A stretch of 64,000 nucleotides of DNA from Candidatus Woesearchaeota archaeon (GCA_019322895.1 JAHWHZ010000001.1:186001-250000), one strand, 5' to 3'. Positions 41,921-51,049 are shown, counted from the stretch's first letter. Translations and numbers: made by a program. The notes: generated from the letters alone by a model not told the origin.

Positions 41921-42520
41921 ATGGCGCATTTTTTTGTAAAGACGATACTGTATCCTGTGATGCGGCTTCTTTTTGTCAAGGAAATAAAAGGATTGAATAA
42001 TCTGCCGAAGAAGACTCCTTATATAATCGCTGCAAATCATGCTAGCTATATTGACGGCCCGTTATTGCTTCTTACTTTTTTGTGGCACAAGAACAAGACA
42101 GTTCACTTTTTCATATATAAGAAAATGTTTACAACAGTTTTTAGGAGATTTGTTTTCTGGACTTGGTTTGACCAGATAAAAGAGAATCATTCTGTCAAAA
42201 AAGCGTTAGAGTTCCTGGAAAATAATGAAATCGTAGGAATTTTTCCAGAAGGCACGAGGACAAAGACTGGAAAGATTCAGAAGGCAGCAGGCACTGGCTT
42301 GGGTGTTCTTGCAGTGAAGACAAGACTGCCTGTAATACCGATTGCAATAAAAGGAACTTTTGAATTGTGGCCAAGGACTGAGAAATGGCCGAAGTTCCAG
42401 AGAATTGTCACGATAAAGATAGGCAAGCCCATGAAGTTTAACTTGCAAATGAATAAAAAGAATTATAAAAGCATAACAAGCAAGGTTATGCATCAGATAG
42501 GTAAGCTGAAAAATGCGTGA
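41921..42520 (+). CDS. plsC: PlsC-type lyso-glycerophospholipid acyltransferase, 199 aa
   Basis: 1-acylglycerol-3-phosphate acyltransferase family: catalytic NHASYIDGP (H-x4-D) and FPEGTRTKTGKIQ substrate motif, with a hydrophobic N-terminal segment. Standard archaeal lipids are ether-linked, so an acyltransferase is unexpected in an archaeon, although DPANN genomes often carry one. Start decided by GAGGTGAAA. First gene of a three-gene operon with an AMP ligase (8-nt overlap) and an acyl-CoA synthetase subunit. Confidence 0.88.
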   Translation: MAHFFVKTILYPVMRLLFVKEIKGLNNLPKKTPYIIAANHASYIDGPLLLLTFLWHKNKTVHFFIYKKMFTTVFRRFVFWTWFDQIKENHSVKKALEFLENNEIVGIFPEGTRTKTGKIQKAAGTGLGVLAVKTRLPVIPIAIKGTFELWPRTEKWPKFQRIVTIKIGKPMKFNLQMNKKNYKSITSKVMHQIGKLKNA

Positions 42521-43694
42521 AGCCTTTTCAATAGAGGAATTGAGGTACTTGACTTTAGAGAAGATAGAGAGATTGCAGAATGTAAAATTCAGGGCAGGTG
42601 CAAAGAATCTGCTTCCAGAGACAAAATTCTATGCAGGTCTTTTCAAGAAATATCGTGTTGACCCGCATAACCTGAAAACAGTTGACGACTGGCAAAAGCA
42701 GGGGCTTCCATTGGTGAACAAGTTCTATTATATGAAGCATCTTGAGGATTTTATTGTCCGGCCAAAAAATCCTTTTAGCACGCATCTTGAATATCTGCGG
42801 GAGCTCAGTTTTTCAGATGCAATGGATTTTACGACAAACGTGGTGAGCAGACAGGCGCTGGCAAAAAAATTGAAATATTTTTATCATCCTAAGATGCCTT
42901 TGTTTTCAGGAGGCACGCAGAGCGGGAAGCCCACGCCTACATTTGTAACAAGCACGCAGCTGCATAATCTCAGAAACACCATGGCAAAGGCGATACAGAT
43001 CATGAGCCCAGAATACCTGAAAGACACTGTTGGCATAAATCTTTTTCCTTACGGCCCGCATCTTGCATGGTATAGTGTACAGATTGCTTTTGATATAGGC
43101 GCTGATTTAAACCTTGCAACTGCTGCAGGAAATGCAATGCGAACAAAAGATTTAATCAAGATGGCAGACAGTTTCAAGCCAAATATTTTTGCAGGCATGG
43201 CAGAATATATTGCTAACAAGTTCCTGCCGGCGGCAGCAAGAAACAAGGTAAAGCTTCCAAAAAAAGCATTATTTGTGAATGGCGCTGAAAAAATGTCTGA
43301 CAAAAACAAGGAAAAGATAATCAGGCTGGCTAAAAAAACAGGGATTAAAGAGCCGCTGGTGCTTGACTTCTATGGTGCAAGTGAATTAAAAGAAGATGTC
43401 ATGCCAGAGTGCATGCCTAACTCTGGTTTTCATCACATTGCTCAATTGTCTAATATTATAAGAACAGTTAAAATCAATAAGATGCCTAAAGGTGATAAAT
43501 TGATTACAGACTGGGAATTCACAAAGCCAGAAGAAGGCGGCGCAGCAATCATCTGGAATATCAACGGCGCAGGAACATTGCTGAACGGCTACTTAATTGG
43601 TGACAAATATGAAAAAATAATTAAAGGCAGGTGCCCTAACTGCCGTATCAAGACTGAAAGAATATTTGGAATAAGCAGGCTGAAGCTAAAATGA
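42513..43694 (+). CDS. AMP-dependent acyl-CoA ligase, PaaK/CapK-like, 393 aa
   Basis: Adenylate-forming enzyme: LFSGGTQSGKPTPTFVTS is the P-loop-like core, DFYGASELKED the second motif, and WNINGAGTLLNGYLIGDKYEKI the hinge-loop region. Length (~390-440 aa) matches the PaaK group. A C-terminal CPNC pair (GRCPNCRIKT) is also seen in PaaK proteins. It could activate a carboxylic acid for the acyltransferase before it. Overlaps both neighbours (8 and 4 nt), implying translational coupling. Confidence 0.83.
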   Translation: MREAFSIEELRYLTLEKIERLQNVKFRAGAKNLLPETKFYAGLFKKYRVDPHNLKTVDDWQKQGLPLVNKFYYMKHLEDFIVRPKNPFSTHLEYLRELSFSDAMDFTTNVVSRQALAKKLKYFYHPKMPLFSGGTQSGKPTPTFVTSTQLHNLRNTMAKAIQIMSPEYLKDTVGINLFPYGPHLAWYSVQIAFDIGADLNLATAAGNAMRTKDLIKMADSFKPNIFAGMAEYIANKFLPAAARNKVKLPKKALFVNGAEKMSDKNKEKIIRLAKKTGIKEPLVLDFYGASELKEDVMPECMPNSGFHHIAQLSNIIRTVKINKMPKGDKLITDWEFTKPEEGGAAIIWNINGAGTLLNGYLIGDKYEKIIKGRCPNCRIKTERIFGISRLKLK

Positions 43695-45046
43695 GTTTGG
43701 ATATGTTTTTCAAGGCAGACAAGATTGCTGTAATCGGCGCTTCAAGAGAAGAAGGAAAAGTAGGGAATGTTATTTTCAAGAATTTCCTTGAAGGGTATGA
43801 CAAGGAAGTTTTTCCTGTGAATCCTAATGCAGATGAGGTTCTTGGCTATAAGTGCTATAAAAGCGTAAGAGACATTCCTGGAAAAGTAGAGCTTGCAATC
43901 ATCTGCATCCCTGCAAAGTTTGTTCCAAAGGCAGTGATTGACTGCGGCAAGAAAAAAATCAAGCATGTTATCATTATTTCTGCTGGCTTTAAGGAAGTCG
44001 GCAATGAAAAGCTAAACAAGGAATTATTTAATGCCTTGACTAAATATGACATCAAGTGCATCGGTCCTAATTGTCTGGGCGTTTATTCTTCAGAAGGGCA
44101 TATTGATACTTTGTTTCTGCCAAGAGACCGGCTTAAGAGGCCAAAGCCAGGCGTCATTTCTTTTGTCTCGCAGTCAGGAGCATCTGGAAGCGCTATTTTT
44201 GACTTGGCTGCTGAAGAGGATTTTGGTTTTTCTAAATTCATCAGCTATGGAAATGCAATGAATGTTGACGAGTCTGACTTGATCGAGTATCTTGGAAAAG
44301 ATCCTGATACAAGAGTCATCTGCTTGTATGTTGAGGGTGTAAAAGACGGAAAAAAATTCTTAGATGTCTGCAAGAAAGTATCTGCAAAAAAGCCGATAAT
44401 CGCAATCAAAGGAGGAATTACAGAAGCTGGCAAGAAAGCTGCCTTGAGCCACACAGGTGCTTTGGCAGGCAGTGCTGAAGTGTATTTTGGGGCTTTCAAG
44501 CAAACAGGAATCATAACAGCGCACACTTTAGAAGAGGTTTTTGATTATATGAAGATTTTTGAGAAGATTGATTTGAAACCAAAAGGGCGCAGGATCCAGG
44601 TAATCACAAATGGAGGCGGTTTTGGAATATTATGCAGCGATGCTATTGCAGAGCTGAATCTTGAGATGGCTGAGATGAGTTCTGCGATTAAAAGGTCCTT
44701 GAAGAAAAAGCTTCCGCCTATAGCTATTGTTGAGAATCCTATTGATTTATTGGGAGATGCAACCGCAGCAAGATACCGGCTGGCATTAGAGGCTTGTGTA
44801 AAAGACAAGAATGTTGATGTAATCATCGCAATAACATTGTCACAGACTCCTTTGATTGAAGAAGAGACAATAATTAATGTATTGAAAGATTTCAAAGGCA
44901 AAAAGCCGATTGCAACTGTGACAACTGGCAGCGAGTTCAGCGAGAAACTGAAAAAGAATATTGAAGAAGCTGAGCTGCCTTGTTTCTTGTTTCCATTTAA
45001 TGCAGTAAGAGCTATCAAGGCGTATTTAGAATATTATAAGAAATAA
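43691..45046 (+). CDS. acdA: ADP-forming acyl-CoA synthetase, alpha subunit, 451 aa
   Basis: CoA-binding Rossmann domain (VIGASREEGKVGNVIFKNFL), succinyl-CoA-synthetase-like flavodoxin domains, and the phospho-histidine in SHTGALAGS. Pairs with the beta subunit at 38644-39273 to convert acyl-CoA + ADP + Pi to acid + ATP + CoA. Starts within the ligase stop. Being last in a plsC-ligase operon suggests a link of energy or acyl metabolism to lipid acylation. Confidence 0.94.
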   Translation: MSLDMFFKADKIAVIGASREEGKVGNVIFKNFLEGYDKEVFPVNPNADEVLGYKCYKSVRDIPGKVELAIICIPAKFVPKAVIDCGKKKIKHVIIISAGFKEVGNEKLNKELFNALTKYDIKCIGPNCLGVYSSEGHIDTLFLPRDRLKRPKPGVISFVSQSGASGSAIFDLAAEEDFGFSKFISYGNAMNVDESDLIEYLGKDPDTRVICLYVEGVKDGKKFLDVCKKVSAKKPIIAIKGGITEAGKKAALSHTGALAGSAEVYFGAFKQTGIITAHTLEEVFDYMKIFEKIDLKPKGRRIQVITNGGGFGILCSDAIAELNLEMAEMSSAIKRSLKKKLPPIAIVENPIDLLGDATAARYRLALEACVKDKNVDVIIAITLSQTPLIEEETIINVLKDFKGKKPIATVTTGSEFSEKLKKNIEEAELPCFLFPFNAVRAIKAYLEYYKK

Positions 45047-45049
45047 AAA

Positions 45050-45343
45050 TTATGCTTCTTCAATTAAAGAAGCGCCAATAGTATTTCCTGTTTCTGAATT
45101 TGTTTTTTCATACGCTCTAAACTGCCAGGAAGCTGCACCTAAATCCTGCAAAATATCTGTAATATCACTGATTTGCTCTCTTGTCAATCCCGGCTCAAAA
45201 GTATATACAAACTCTGTAAGAAAATTTTCATGATGTTTTGCATAACCGCCTTTTTTAAATCCTTCTGGCAGTTTTGCTTCAAGATTTGGAAGTTGTTCTT
45301 CCCGGATTTCCGTATGTAAGGCAGAGTACATAAATATCTCCAT
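45050..45343 (-). CDS. Hypothetical protein, 97 aa
   Basis: MEIFMYSALHTEIREEQLP; alpha/beta, acidic, with a central GGYAKHHENFLTEFVYTFE. No recognised domain. Starts within the intergenic region directly upstream of the membrane gene's stop and lies on the same strand as it. Confidence 0.6.
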   Translation of the reverse strand: MEIFMYSALHTEIREEQLPNLEAKLPEGFKKGGYAKHHENFLTEFVYTFEPGLTREQISDITDILQDLGAASWQFRAYEKTNSETGNTIGASLIEEA

Positions 45344-45352
45344 TTTAGCCTC

Positions 45353-45796
45353 CTATTTCTTCTTTTTCTTCTTGGTTTTCTTTGCTGACTTTGGCTTCAC
45401 ATTATACACTACTGAATGCGGCTCATCAAAATCATATGTCTCTACTGGATAATTTTCCTCTGTGAAGTCATCTTCTTCCTTGATTGACACCACAGATATC
45501 AGCAGGCCCATTGTATTAAAGAACAGCATCAGTGCAAATGTAAGGAATGCCTTCACATGCATATACAAGAATAATGTATTTGCAAGGTACAAGGAGAATG
45601 CTATCGTAGCCAGTGGCCAGCCCCATTTCAGCTCTAGACCAAGGCCTAATATTATCCCTAATGCAAATATCAATCCTATCACTATAAAGACCAGTTCTAG
45701 TGTGAAATTTGCTTTCAGTTTTGTCTCTAAGAAGATTGCTCCTAGAAAATTCAAAAATAGCAGCATTATTATGATTATTGTTCTGGCTATCCCCAT
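45353..45796 (-). CDS. Three- to four-TM membrane protein with basic tail, 147 aa
   Basis: Starts MGIARTIIIIMLLFLNFLG, with helices over LELVFIVIGLIFALGIILG, WPLATIAFSLYLANTLFLY and FLTFALMLFFNTMGLLISV, ending in an acidic stretch and KKTKKKKKK. Start preferred over upstream ATGs because of a GGGGGTATG element and TATA TTTATATATT. Unrecognised. Confidence 0.7.
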   Translation of the reverse strand: MGIARTIIIIMLLFLNFLGAIFLETKLKANFTLELVFIVIGLIFALGIILGLGLELKWGWPLATIAFSLYLANTLFLYMHVKAFLTFALMLFFNTMGLLISVVSIKEEDDFTEENYPVETYDFDEPHSVVYNVKPKSAKKTKKKKKK

Positions 45797-45870
45797 TTTA
45801 ACATACCCCCATTTATCTGAAAAGACATAAGCAGAATATATAAATATTTCTATTCTGGAGTAGTGACGTT

Positions 45871-46563
45871 CTAGCTGAACAAGCCAGTCATCCATGCCCA
45901 GAGTCTTGCAAAGAAGCCTTTTGGCTTTTCTTCTTTAGGCTTTTCTGCAATAGTCACAGTGATTTCTTTTTCCTCTTCTTCAGGCTCTTCCTCAATCACT
46001 TCTTCTTCTGGCTCTTCTTCAACTTCTTCAACTTCCTCTTCTTCTGGCTCTTCTGTTATGTTTTCTTCAGGCTCTTCTTCATCCTCGCCTCTCTTTATTT
46101 TTATCGCACACTGGCAGTTCTCATCACAGAGCCCTATGTTGCCGTCATCATCAAAACAGATTTTATTCATAGGATCGCAATCTTCTCCTTCATCAACCAC
46201 CTGGTTTCCGCATTTAGGTATTACTATTGAAGGTCCGGTATAATTAGAATCTGCTCCTGCGCTTCCGCCGACACATTCTCCAAACTCGCAAGTCTCAAAC
46301 CCTTCTCTTACGCAGTCAATGATTTCATACTTCATCTCATCTTCTTTGCAGTAATACTCTTTTAGGTATTGGCTGGAGTCCTGCCGCACATCTGCCTGCG
46401 GACTTATTACACAGATGTCATATTTTTCAGTTATTGCGTATTTGGCAGAGCCTTTATCAGAATAATCTCTTCCATTATCTGTCTCAGTGCAGATTGCTGC
46501 GCTGACAGCTGCAGCGCACAGCAAAAACATCGCCATTAAAATAAGGATTCTTTTCATTTTCAA
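45871..46563 (-). CDS. Exported cysteine-rich protein with acidic spacer and C-terminal helix, 230 aa
   Basis: Signal peptide (ILILMAMFLLCAAAVSA), an outer domain with the motif CGNQVVDEGEDCDPMN ... CDENCQC matching the DUF4215-type GNGVV-x2-GE-x-CD cysteine repeat, a ~60-residue Glu/Pro-rich spacer, and a C-terminal amphipathic helix (GFFARLWAWMTGLF) that may associate with the membrane. Translationally linked (ATGA) to eif1A. The SAAIC site lacks an allowed -1 residue, so it is not a lipobox. Surface role inferred. Confidence 0.7.
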   Translation of the reverse strand: MKMKRILILMAMFLLCAAAVSAAICTETDNGRDYSDKGSAKYAITEKYDICVISPQADVRQDSSQYLKEYYCKEDEMKYEIIDCVREGFETCEFGECVGGSAGADSNYTGPSIVIPKCGNQVVDEGEDCDPMNKICFDDDGNIGLCDENCQCAIKIKRGEDEEEPEENITEEPEEEEVEEVEEEPEEEVIEEEPEEEEKEITVTIAEKPKEEKPKGFFARLWAWMTGLFS

Positions 46564-46934
46564 AACTCCTCGCTTTCAAGTGTTTTAAGATAGCCTTTTT
46601 TCTTCAAGGCTTGGATTTGAATAGGCCGGTATTTGAAGACAACATCTCCTTTGTCATCTGCGCTTAATTCCCACGGCTCAATCAACAGAACATCTCCTTC
46701 TCTTATCCATAAATGCCTTTTTAACCTGCCAGGTATCCTGCAGATTCTTGTCTTGCCGTCCATGCACCGCACTTTCATCCTTGAGCCGCCCACTCTCTGC
46801 TCGCATATGCCCACTACCTGGTTTCCCCGCGGGGTAGGCGTACGCCTCATCATTTCCAGCTTTTGCTGCTCTTCCTCTTCTGGAGAAAGCGGTTTCTTGC
46901 CTTGCGGCTTTCTGCCCATTGGCTTTTTACCCAT
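46560..46934 (-). CDS. eif1A: Translation initiation factor aIF1A, 124 aa
   Basis: OB-fold protein aiding start-codon selection. After a basic disordered N-terminus (MGKKPMGRKPQGKKP), the core reads GNQVVGICEQRVGGSRMKVRCMDGKTRICRIPGRLK in pieces, then LWIREGDVLLIEPWEL; basic and acidic ends are as in eIF1A. Start at MGKKPMGRK (46934), after which the longer frame is less likely. Ends against the exported-protein gene. Confidence 0.93.
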   Translation of the reverse strand: MGKKPMGRKPQGKKPLSPEEEEQQKLEMMRRTPTPRGNQVVGICEQRVGGSRMKVRCMDGKTRICRIPGRLKRHLWIREGDVLLIEPWELSADDKGDVVFKYRPIQIQALKKKGYLKTLESEEF

Positions 46935-47020
46935 ACAACATAGTTTATGTAGAACATTTATAAGGCTTTTGCTTAATTTACTGCAAAACATTTATAAACC
47001 AGAATTGCACTGCACTAGAT

Positions 47021-47986
47021 ATGGTCCAAAAAAGAGGTTTTGATGCACTTAGATTTATCAAGATACTTGCTTCTATAGTTGGATTATTAATCAGCATGGT
47101 AATCTTGGTTTTCCTTTTCTTTGCTTTCATGGGGATTGCATCATTTCTTTTTGCAGAGCCAGATCTGGCGTTTAATGGAAATGTTGCGTTGATTCCAGTC
47201 AAGGGCACTATCTCCACTACTGGAAGCAAGGATTTGCTCTCAAAATCAGGCATCAAGTCTGAAACAATTGTCAAGTGGATCCAGGAAGCTGAAGAAGATG
47301 ACAGCATCAAGGCAATAATGCTGGATATTGACAGTCCTGGAGGGACCCCTGTTGGAACTGTTGAGATTGCAGATGCAATAAAAAAAACTAAAAAGCCGGT
47401 TATTGCAGCTATTCATGAGATGGGTAATTCCGGAGCATACTGGATTGCCTCTGCTGCAGACATTATTTTTGCAAACAGGCTCTCAACTGTCGGCTCTATT
47501 GGTGTAAGGTCTTCTTATCTTGAGTTTGCCGGCCTGATGAAAGACTACAATGTAACATATCAAAGGCTTGTTTCAGGAAAATACAAGGATATCACGTCTC
47601 CTTACAAGAAGATGACTCCAGAAGAGCAGGAGTTGGTGCAGACAAAACTGGATAAGCTGCATGAGATTTTCATCAATGATGTTGCAAAAAACAGGCAGCT
47701 TGATGCTGCTCATGTCAGAAAGCTCGCAACAGGATATGTTTATTTTGGTTATGAAGCAAAAGAATTGGGGCTTGTTGATGAGATTGGCTCCACAGAAGAT
47801 GCAAAGAAATATCTTGGCAAGGAACTGAATATAACTGTTGAGTTCAAGAAATTCAAGGAGAAAAAAGGCTTTTTTGAGTCTCTTACAGGCGTAATGCATG
47901 ATGCTTCTTACAAGATAGGCCAGGGAATGGGCTTTGTTTTGCTTGGAAGCACTGAAGATTATAATCTAGAATTCAGCTTAGTATGA
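47021..47986 (+). CDS. sppA: Signal peptide peptidase SppA, 321 aa
   Basis: Membrane-anchored serine protease with a Ser/Lys dyad: N-terminal helix (IVGLLISMVILVFLFFAF), then LDIDSPGGTPVGT, catalytic serine in GNSGAYWIA, and the general-base lysine in SGKYKDI. Cleaves signal peptides after export. Single protease domain, as in archaea. Length ~320 aa is usual. It ends 14 nt inside the U32 peptidase gene (convergent). Confidence 0.92.
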   Translation: MVQKRGFDALRFIKILASIVGLLISMVILVFLFFAFMGIASFLFAEPDLAFNGNVALIPVKGTISTTGSKDLLSKSGIKSETIVKWIQEAEEDDSIKAIMLDIDSPGGTPVGTVEIADAIKKTKKPVIAAIHEMGNSGAYWIASAADIIFANRLSTVGSIGVRSSYLEFAGLMKDYNVTYQRLVSGKYKDITSPYKKMTPEEQELVQTKLDKLHEIFINDVAKNRQLDAAHVRKLATGYVYFGYEAKELGLVDEIGSTEDAKKYLGKELNITVEFKKFKEKKGFFESLTGVMHDASYKIGQGMGFVLLGSTEDYNLEFSLV

Positions 47987-49157
47987 ATACTTTATCGTTT
48001 TCTCTTGCAGCAAAGTTAAGCTTTACTCCAACCAGGCATTTTTCTGCCTGCTCTACTTTTTTATTGTTTATTTCCATTGATTCAATTATCTGCTCTTGAA
48101 CACCTGTTGTTTCGCCCTGCACCATTATCTTATCTCCTGTTTTTATTTTTCCTGCTTCCAGCTTTATTGCTGCAACACCTTGTTCTTTGAAGAAATTTGT
48201 TATGTAGCCTACATATGTTTTCTTTTTTGTTGCCTTGCTTCCGCTTGTGTCTGTGAAATCATCTGCAGTCGGCAGTCCTAAGTAAAATCCGCTGGAGAAT
48301 CCGCGGTTATAGACTGTTTTAAGCTTCTCCATAAGCTTGTCAACTAATTCTTTGTTAAATCTGCCTTCTTTGTGCGCAGTTATTGCCTCTATATAAGCAG
48401 AGACAACTGCTTTTACATATTCCGGGCTTCTTACCCTGCCTTCAATCTTGAAGCAGTCTATGCCTGCCTCAATTAATCTGTCAATAAACGGCAAAGCACA
48501 CAAGTCTTTAGGAGACATTACATAATTATTGCCCAATATCAATTCATTGTTTTCTTCATCAACAATCTTGTATTCTCTTCTGCAAGGCTGCAAACAGTCT
48601 CCCCTGTTTGCAGATCTTTTGAATAAATGCTGGCTCATGAAGCATCTTCCACTGACAGAGACGCACATTGCTCCATGGATGAATGTTTCAACTTCAATAT
48701 CAACATTCTTCTTGATTTCTTTTATCTGCTCTAAAGTGCATTCTCTTGCTAAGATTATTCTCTCTGCTCCTAAATCTTTATAGAATCTTGCAGCTTCTGC
48801 ATTTGCTATGCTTGCCTGCGTTGATATGTGAAAAGGCATTCCTTGTCTCTTGCATTCCTGAATAACTGCCAGGTCCCAGCAAATGATTATATCCACTCCT
48901 GCTTCTTTTGCTCCTTTGATGATTTTTTTGACATCTTCTATTTCATTGTTGTAGATGATGGTATTTACTGTCAAGAAGACTTTTACATTATTGTCATGGC
49001 ATTGCTTTACAATCTCTGGCAGCTCTTCTAGAGTAAAATTCTTACCAGTAGCCCTCATGTTTAATTTCTTCAGCCCAAAATAAACAGCATCTGCTCCTGC
49101 ATCTATTGCTGCCTTCAGCATTACCCTGTCTGATACTGGTGCTAGTAGTTCTATCAT
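47973..49157 (-). CDS. U32-family peptidase-like protein (TrhP/YegQ type), 394 aa
   Basis: Family U32 proteins were named collagenases, but several (TrhP/YegQ) act in tRNA wobble-uridine hydroxylation or prephenate use. Signatures: ELLAPVSDRVMLKAAIDAGAD at the N-terminus, the cysteine-bearing FIHGAMCVSVSGRCFMS, and RGDCLQPCRREY; KIEGRVRSPEYV is also diagnostic. Start at MIELLAPV. The cysteines may hold an Fe-S cluster. A C-terminal beta barrel is visible. Confidence 0.9.
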   Translation of the reverse strand: MIELLAPVSDRVMLKAAIDAGADAVYFGLKKLNMRATGKNFTLEELPEIVKQCHDNNVKVFLTVNTIIYNNEIEDVKKIIKGAKEAGVDIIICWDLAVIQECKRQGMPFHISTQASIANAEAARFYKDLGAERIILARECTLEQIKEIKKNVDIEVETFIHGAMCVSVSGRCFMSQHLFKRSANRGDCLQPCRREYKIVDEENNELILGNNYVMSPKDLCALPFIDRLIEAGIDCFKIEGRVRSPEYVKAVVSAYIEAITAHKEGRFNKELVDKLMEKLKTVYNRGFSSGFYLGLPTADDFTDTSGSKATKKKTYVGYITNFFKEQGVAAIKLEAGKIKTGDKIMVQGETTGVQEQIIESMEINNKKVEQAEKCLVGVKLNFAARENDKVFILS

Positions 49158-49239
49158 ATCAACCAGAATTAATTTGTGGTTTTTAAAGGTATTTGAAAAA
49201 AACGCAAAAATTAAATAACACAACATATTTAACTTGTTT

Positions 49240-49506
49240 ATGTTTAGCAGAAAAACACTAAGACGCATTTGGGCGAATGATCTTGCATTAGGCTATACAC
49301 GACCCAGCAGCGGTTGTACTGACCATTCTCTTCTTCCGCACCCATATGATGACAACAAACCTGAAATAACACCTCCTAGTTCTCAAGAGGAAGGCGAATT
49401 AGAGAAAAAAACAAACACCGGCTCTAATTTTGTTATGTGCATGGATGCCAGACCAGGCGCAAAAAAAAGAGCTTGGTATGAATCTGCTGATAAGCAAAAA
49501 AAATAA
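49240..49506 (+). CDS. Hypothetical protein, 88 aa
   Basis: Starts at MFSRKTLRR. Ser/Pro/Glu-rich, probably disordered in the middle (PPSSQEEGELEKKTN) with a basic start and end; two cysteines. The start is uncertain, with an alternative two codons up. Divergent from the U32 gene. No family recognised. Confidence 0.5.
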   Translation: MFSRKTLRRIWANDLALGYTRPSSGCTDHSLLPHPYDDNKPEITPPSSQEEGELEKKTNTGSNFVMCMDARPGAKKRAWYESADKQKK

Positions 49507-49531
49507 ATACTCCCTCTGCTTTACAGTAATC

Positions 49532-49957
49532 ATGTCACATATAGAGCCTATGGATATTGGCGCGCATTATGCTGGAATTGCTGGGGTAGCTTTGCATTTT
49601 GTTGAGGAGCGTATTAAAGGAAACAAGCCAGAGATGCCTAAAGGGCTTGCGATGGGTGCAGTGCAATTCTTTGAAAAAGTCAGGCAAGGCATGCAAGAAG
49701 AAGTAAGACTAGAAGGCCTGGTTCATTACATGCTGGCAAGCGATTCATTAGAAAGAAATAGAGACTTAAGTAATGAAGAAATGCAAACTGCGCTTACACA
49801 GATTGCAGATTCTTTAGACGCATTATTTAATTATTCTGGGCCAATTGACCTCGAACTTGCAAGAGATTTCTTTGATGGCTTAGATAAACTATCTGACATA
49901 AACAAATATGCACAAATGCACGGCAATAAGCAGAGTGATTATACTTATGTGGATTGA
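49532..49957 (+). CDS. Helical hypothetical protein, 141 aa
   Basis: MSHIEPMDIGAHYAGIAGVA; a helical soluble protein with repeated acidic-hydrophobic patterns (EMQTALTQIADSLDALF). TATA AATAAATACT lies ~25 nt before the ATG, so leaderless; that box overlaps the end of the preceding gene. No recognised domain. Ends 1 nt before the convergent glycosyltransferase. Confidence 0.65.
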   Translation: MSHIEPMDIGAHYAGIAGVALHFVEERIKGNKPEMPKGLAMGAVQFFEKVRQGMQEEVRLEGLVHYMLASDSLERNRDLSNEEMQTALTQIADSLDALFNYSGPIDLELARDFFDGLDKLSDINKYAQMHGNKQSDYTYVD

Positions 49958-49958
49958 T

Positions 49959-50633
49959 TTATTTCTCAATTCCATCCCAAGAGCCATGCAAGTGCTTTGG
50001 AACTACAGAAGTATCAGCATAAATCTTGAATCCTGCGTTGATTGCATCTAAACAGAACATCATGTCATCAAATCCGCCTTCATACCTGAATGTTATTTTC
50101 TCAAGAACATCTTTATGCATTAAAACACATCCTAATCCGCATGCTTTTACCTCAATTAACTGCGGTTTTTCCAGGTCTTGTTTTGGGAGATACCATAATC
50201 CTGTTGGGTCTGCTGGGTGCTCTACATATGCCATTGGCATGAGCTCTATCTTGTTGCCGACTGGAAGGTTGTTCATCACAATTCCTGTCACAATCTTTTT
50301 TTGGTGACACAGCAAGGTCTGGATGACGTCTGGCTCTGGCATGACATCCTGCTCCAGGCTCAAGAAATAATCATAGCCATTCTCTAAGGCATATTCTTTA
50401 ATCTTGTTTCTGCTTGACACAATCCTGTCTCTTGCTTTGTCCTGCCATTCATCTCTTATTACCTTGAATCCAAGCGCCTCAATCATCCCAGCATATTGGC
50501 TTTCTTTGGAATTATCTATAATCAGGACATCAAAATTGTCATAAGTCAAATTTTTCAGGGCTTCTGCATACTCTTTCAAGCAGTATTTTTTTCCTTCCCA
50601 TGTCGGGCACCCCACCAGAACTTTTGGATTCAT
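49959..50633 (-). CDS. Glycosyltransferase family 2-like (GT-A fold), 224 aa
   Basis: VLVGCPTWEGKKYCLKEY, then DVLIIDNSKES (nucleotide-binding strand), and SLEQDVMPEP, where EQD stands at the DxD metal-binding position. The end carries a cysteine-bearing CGLGCVLMHKDVL and KHLHGSW. No membrane helix. The acceptor and sugar are unknown. It overlaps the DUF192 lipoprotein gene by 4 nt, so it may act on cell-surface material. Confidence 0.8.
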   Translation of the reverse strand: MNPKVLVGCPTWEGKKYCLKEYAEALKNLTYDNFDVLIIDNSKESQYAGMIEALGFKVIRDEWQDKARDRIVSSRNKIKEYALENGYDYFLSLEQDVMPEPDVIQTLLCHQKKIVTGIVMNNLPVGNKIELMPMAYVEHPADPTGLWYLPKQDLEKPQLIEVKACGLGCVLMHKDVLEKITFRYEGGFDDMMFCLDAINAGFKIYADTSVVPKHLHGSWDGIEK

Positions 50634-51043
50634 ATGTTGATCTTGACCTCATCCCCTACATTAACATTGTGCTGCACGCTGAAACCTTGATTCACTTCAA
50701 GGACGTATTTTGCCTTTGCTGAGTATCTTTCGCAGGGCTCTTGCTCGCAAGGATCTGCTTTTTTAATATCATTTATCTTGTTATCTTGGCCGATGAAAAT
50801 CATGTCAACTGGAATCCATGCATCTTTCATCCAGAAAGTTTTCAAACGTTCTTTGCCAAAAATAAACAGCATTCCTTTGTCTGCATCCAGATGCTCCCTG
50901 AATCTTAATCCTTGGGTCTGTTCCTCTTGTGTCTGTGCAAGTTCAACAGAAATTGTGGCATCACCAAGTTCAATAGTCGGGACTTTTTGTATGCAGGCAG
51001 CCAGTGTTATGGTCAATACCAATAAAATAAGTATTTTTTTCAT
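50630..51043 (-). CDS. DUF192-family lipoprotein, 137 aa
   Basis: The signal peptide KKILILLVLTITLAAC ends in a canonical lipobox L-A-A-C, so this is a probable LspA substrate (see lspA at 7412-7861). The mature part matches DUF192: GLRFREHLDADKGMLFIF, FWMKDAWIPVDMIFI and YVLEVNQGF. The family's role is unclear; it is a small beta protein found outside the cell in many prokaryotes. Followed by the glycosyltransferase (4-nt overlap). Confidence 0.85.
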   Translation of the reverse strand: MKKILILLVLTITLAACIQKVPTIELGDATISVELAQTQEEQTQGLRFREHLDADKGMLFIFGKERLKTFWMKDAWIPVDMIFIGQDNKINDIKKADPCEQEPCERYSAKAKYVLEVNQGFSVQHNVNVGDEVKINI

Positions 51044-51049
51044 GGTAAT

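Noticed and set aside
45871..46563. Second lipoprotein candidate (SAAIC)
   Set aside because: Isoleucine directly before the cysteine does not fit the lipobox rule; ordinary signal peptidase I cleavage is likelier.
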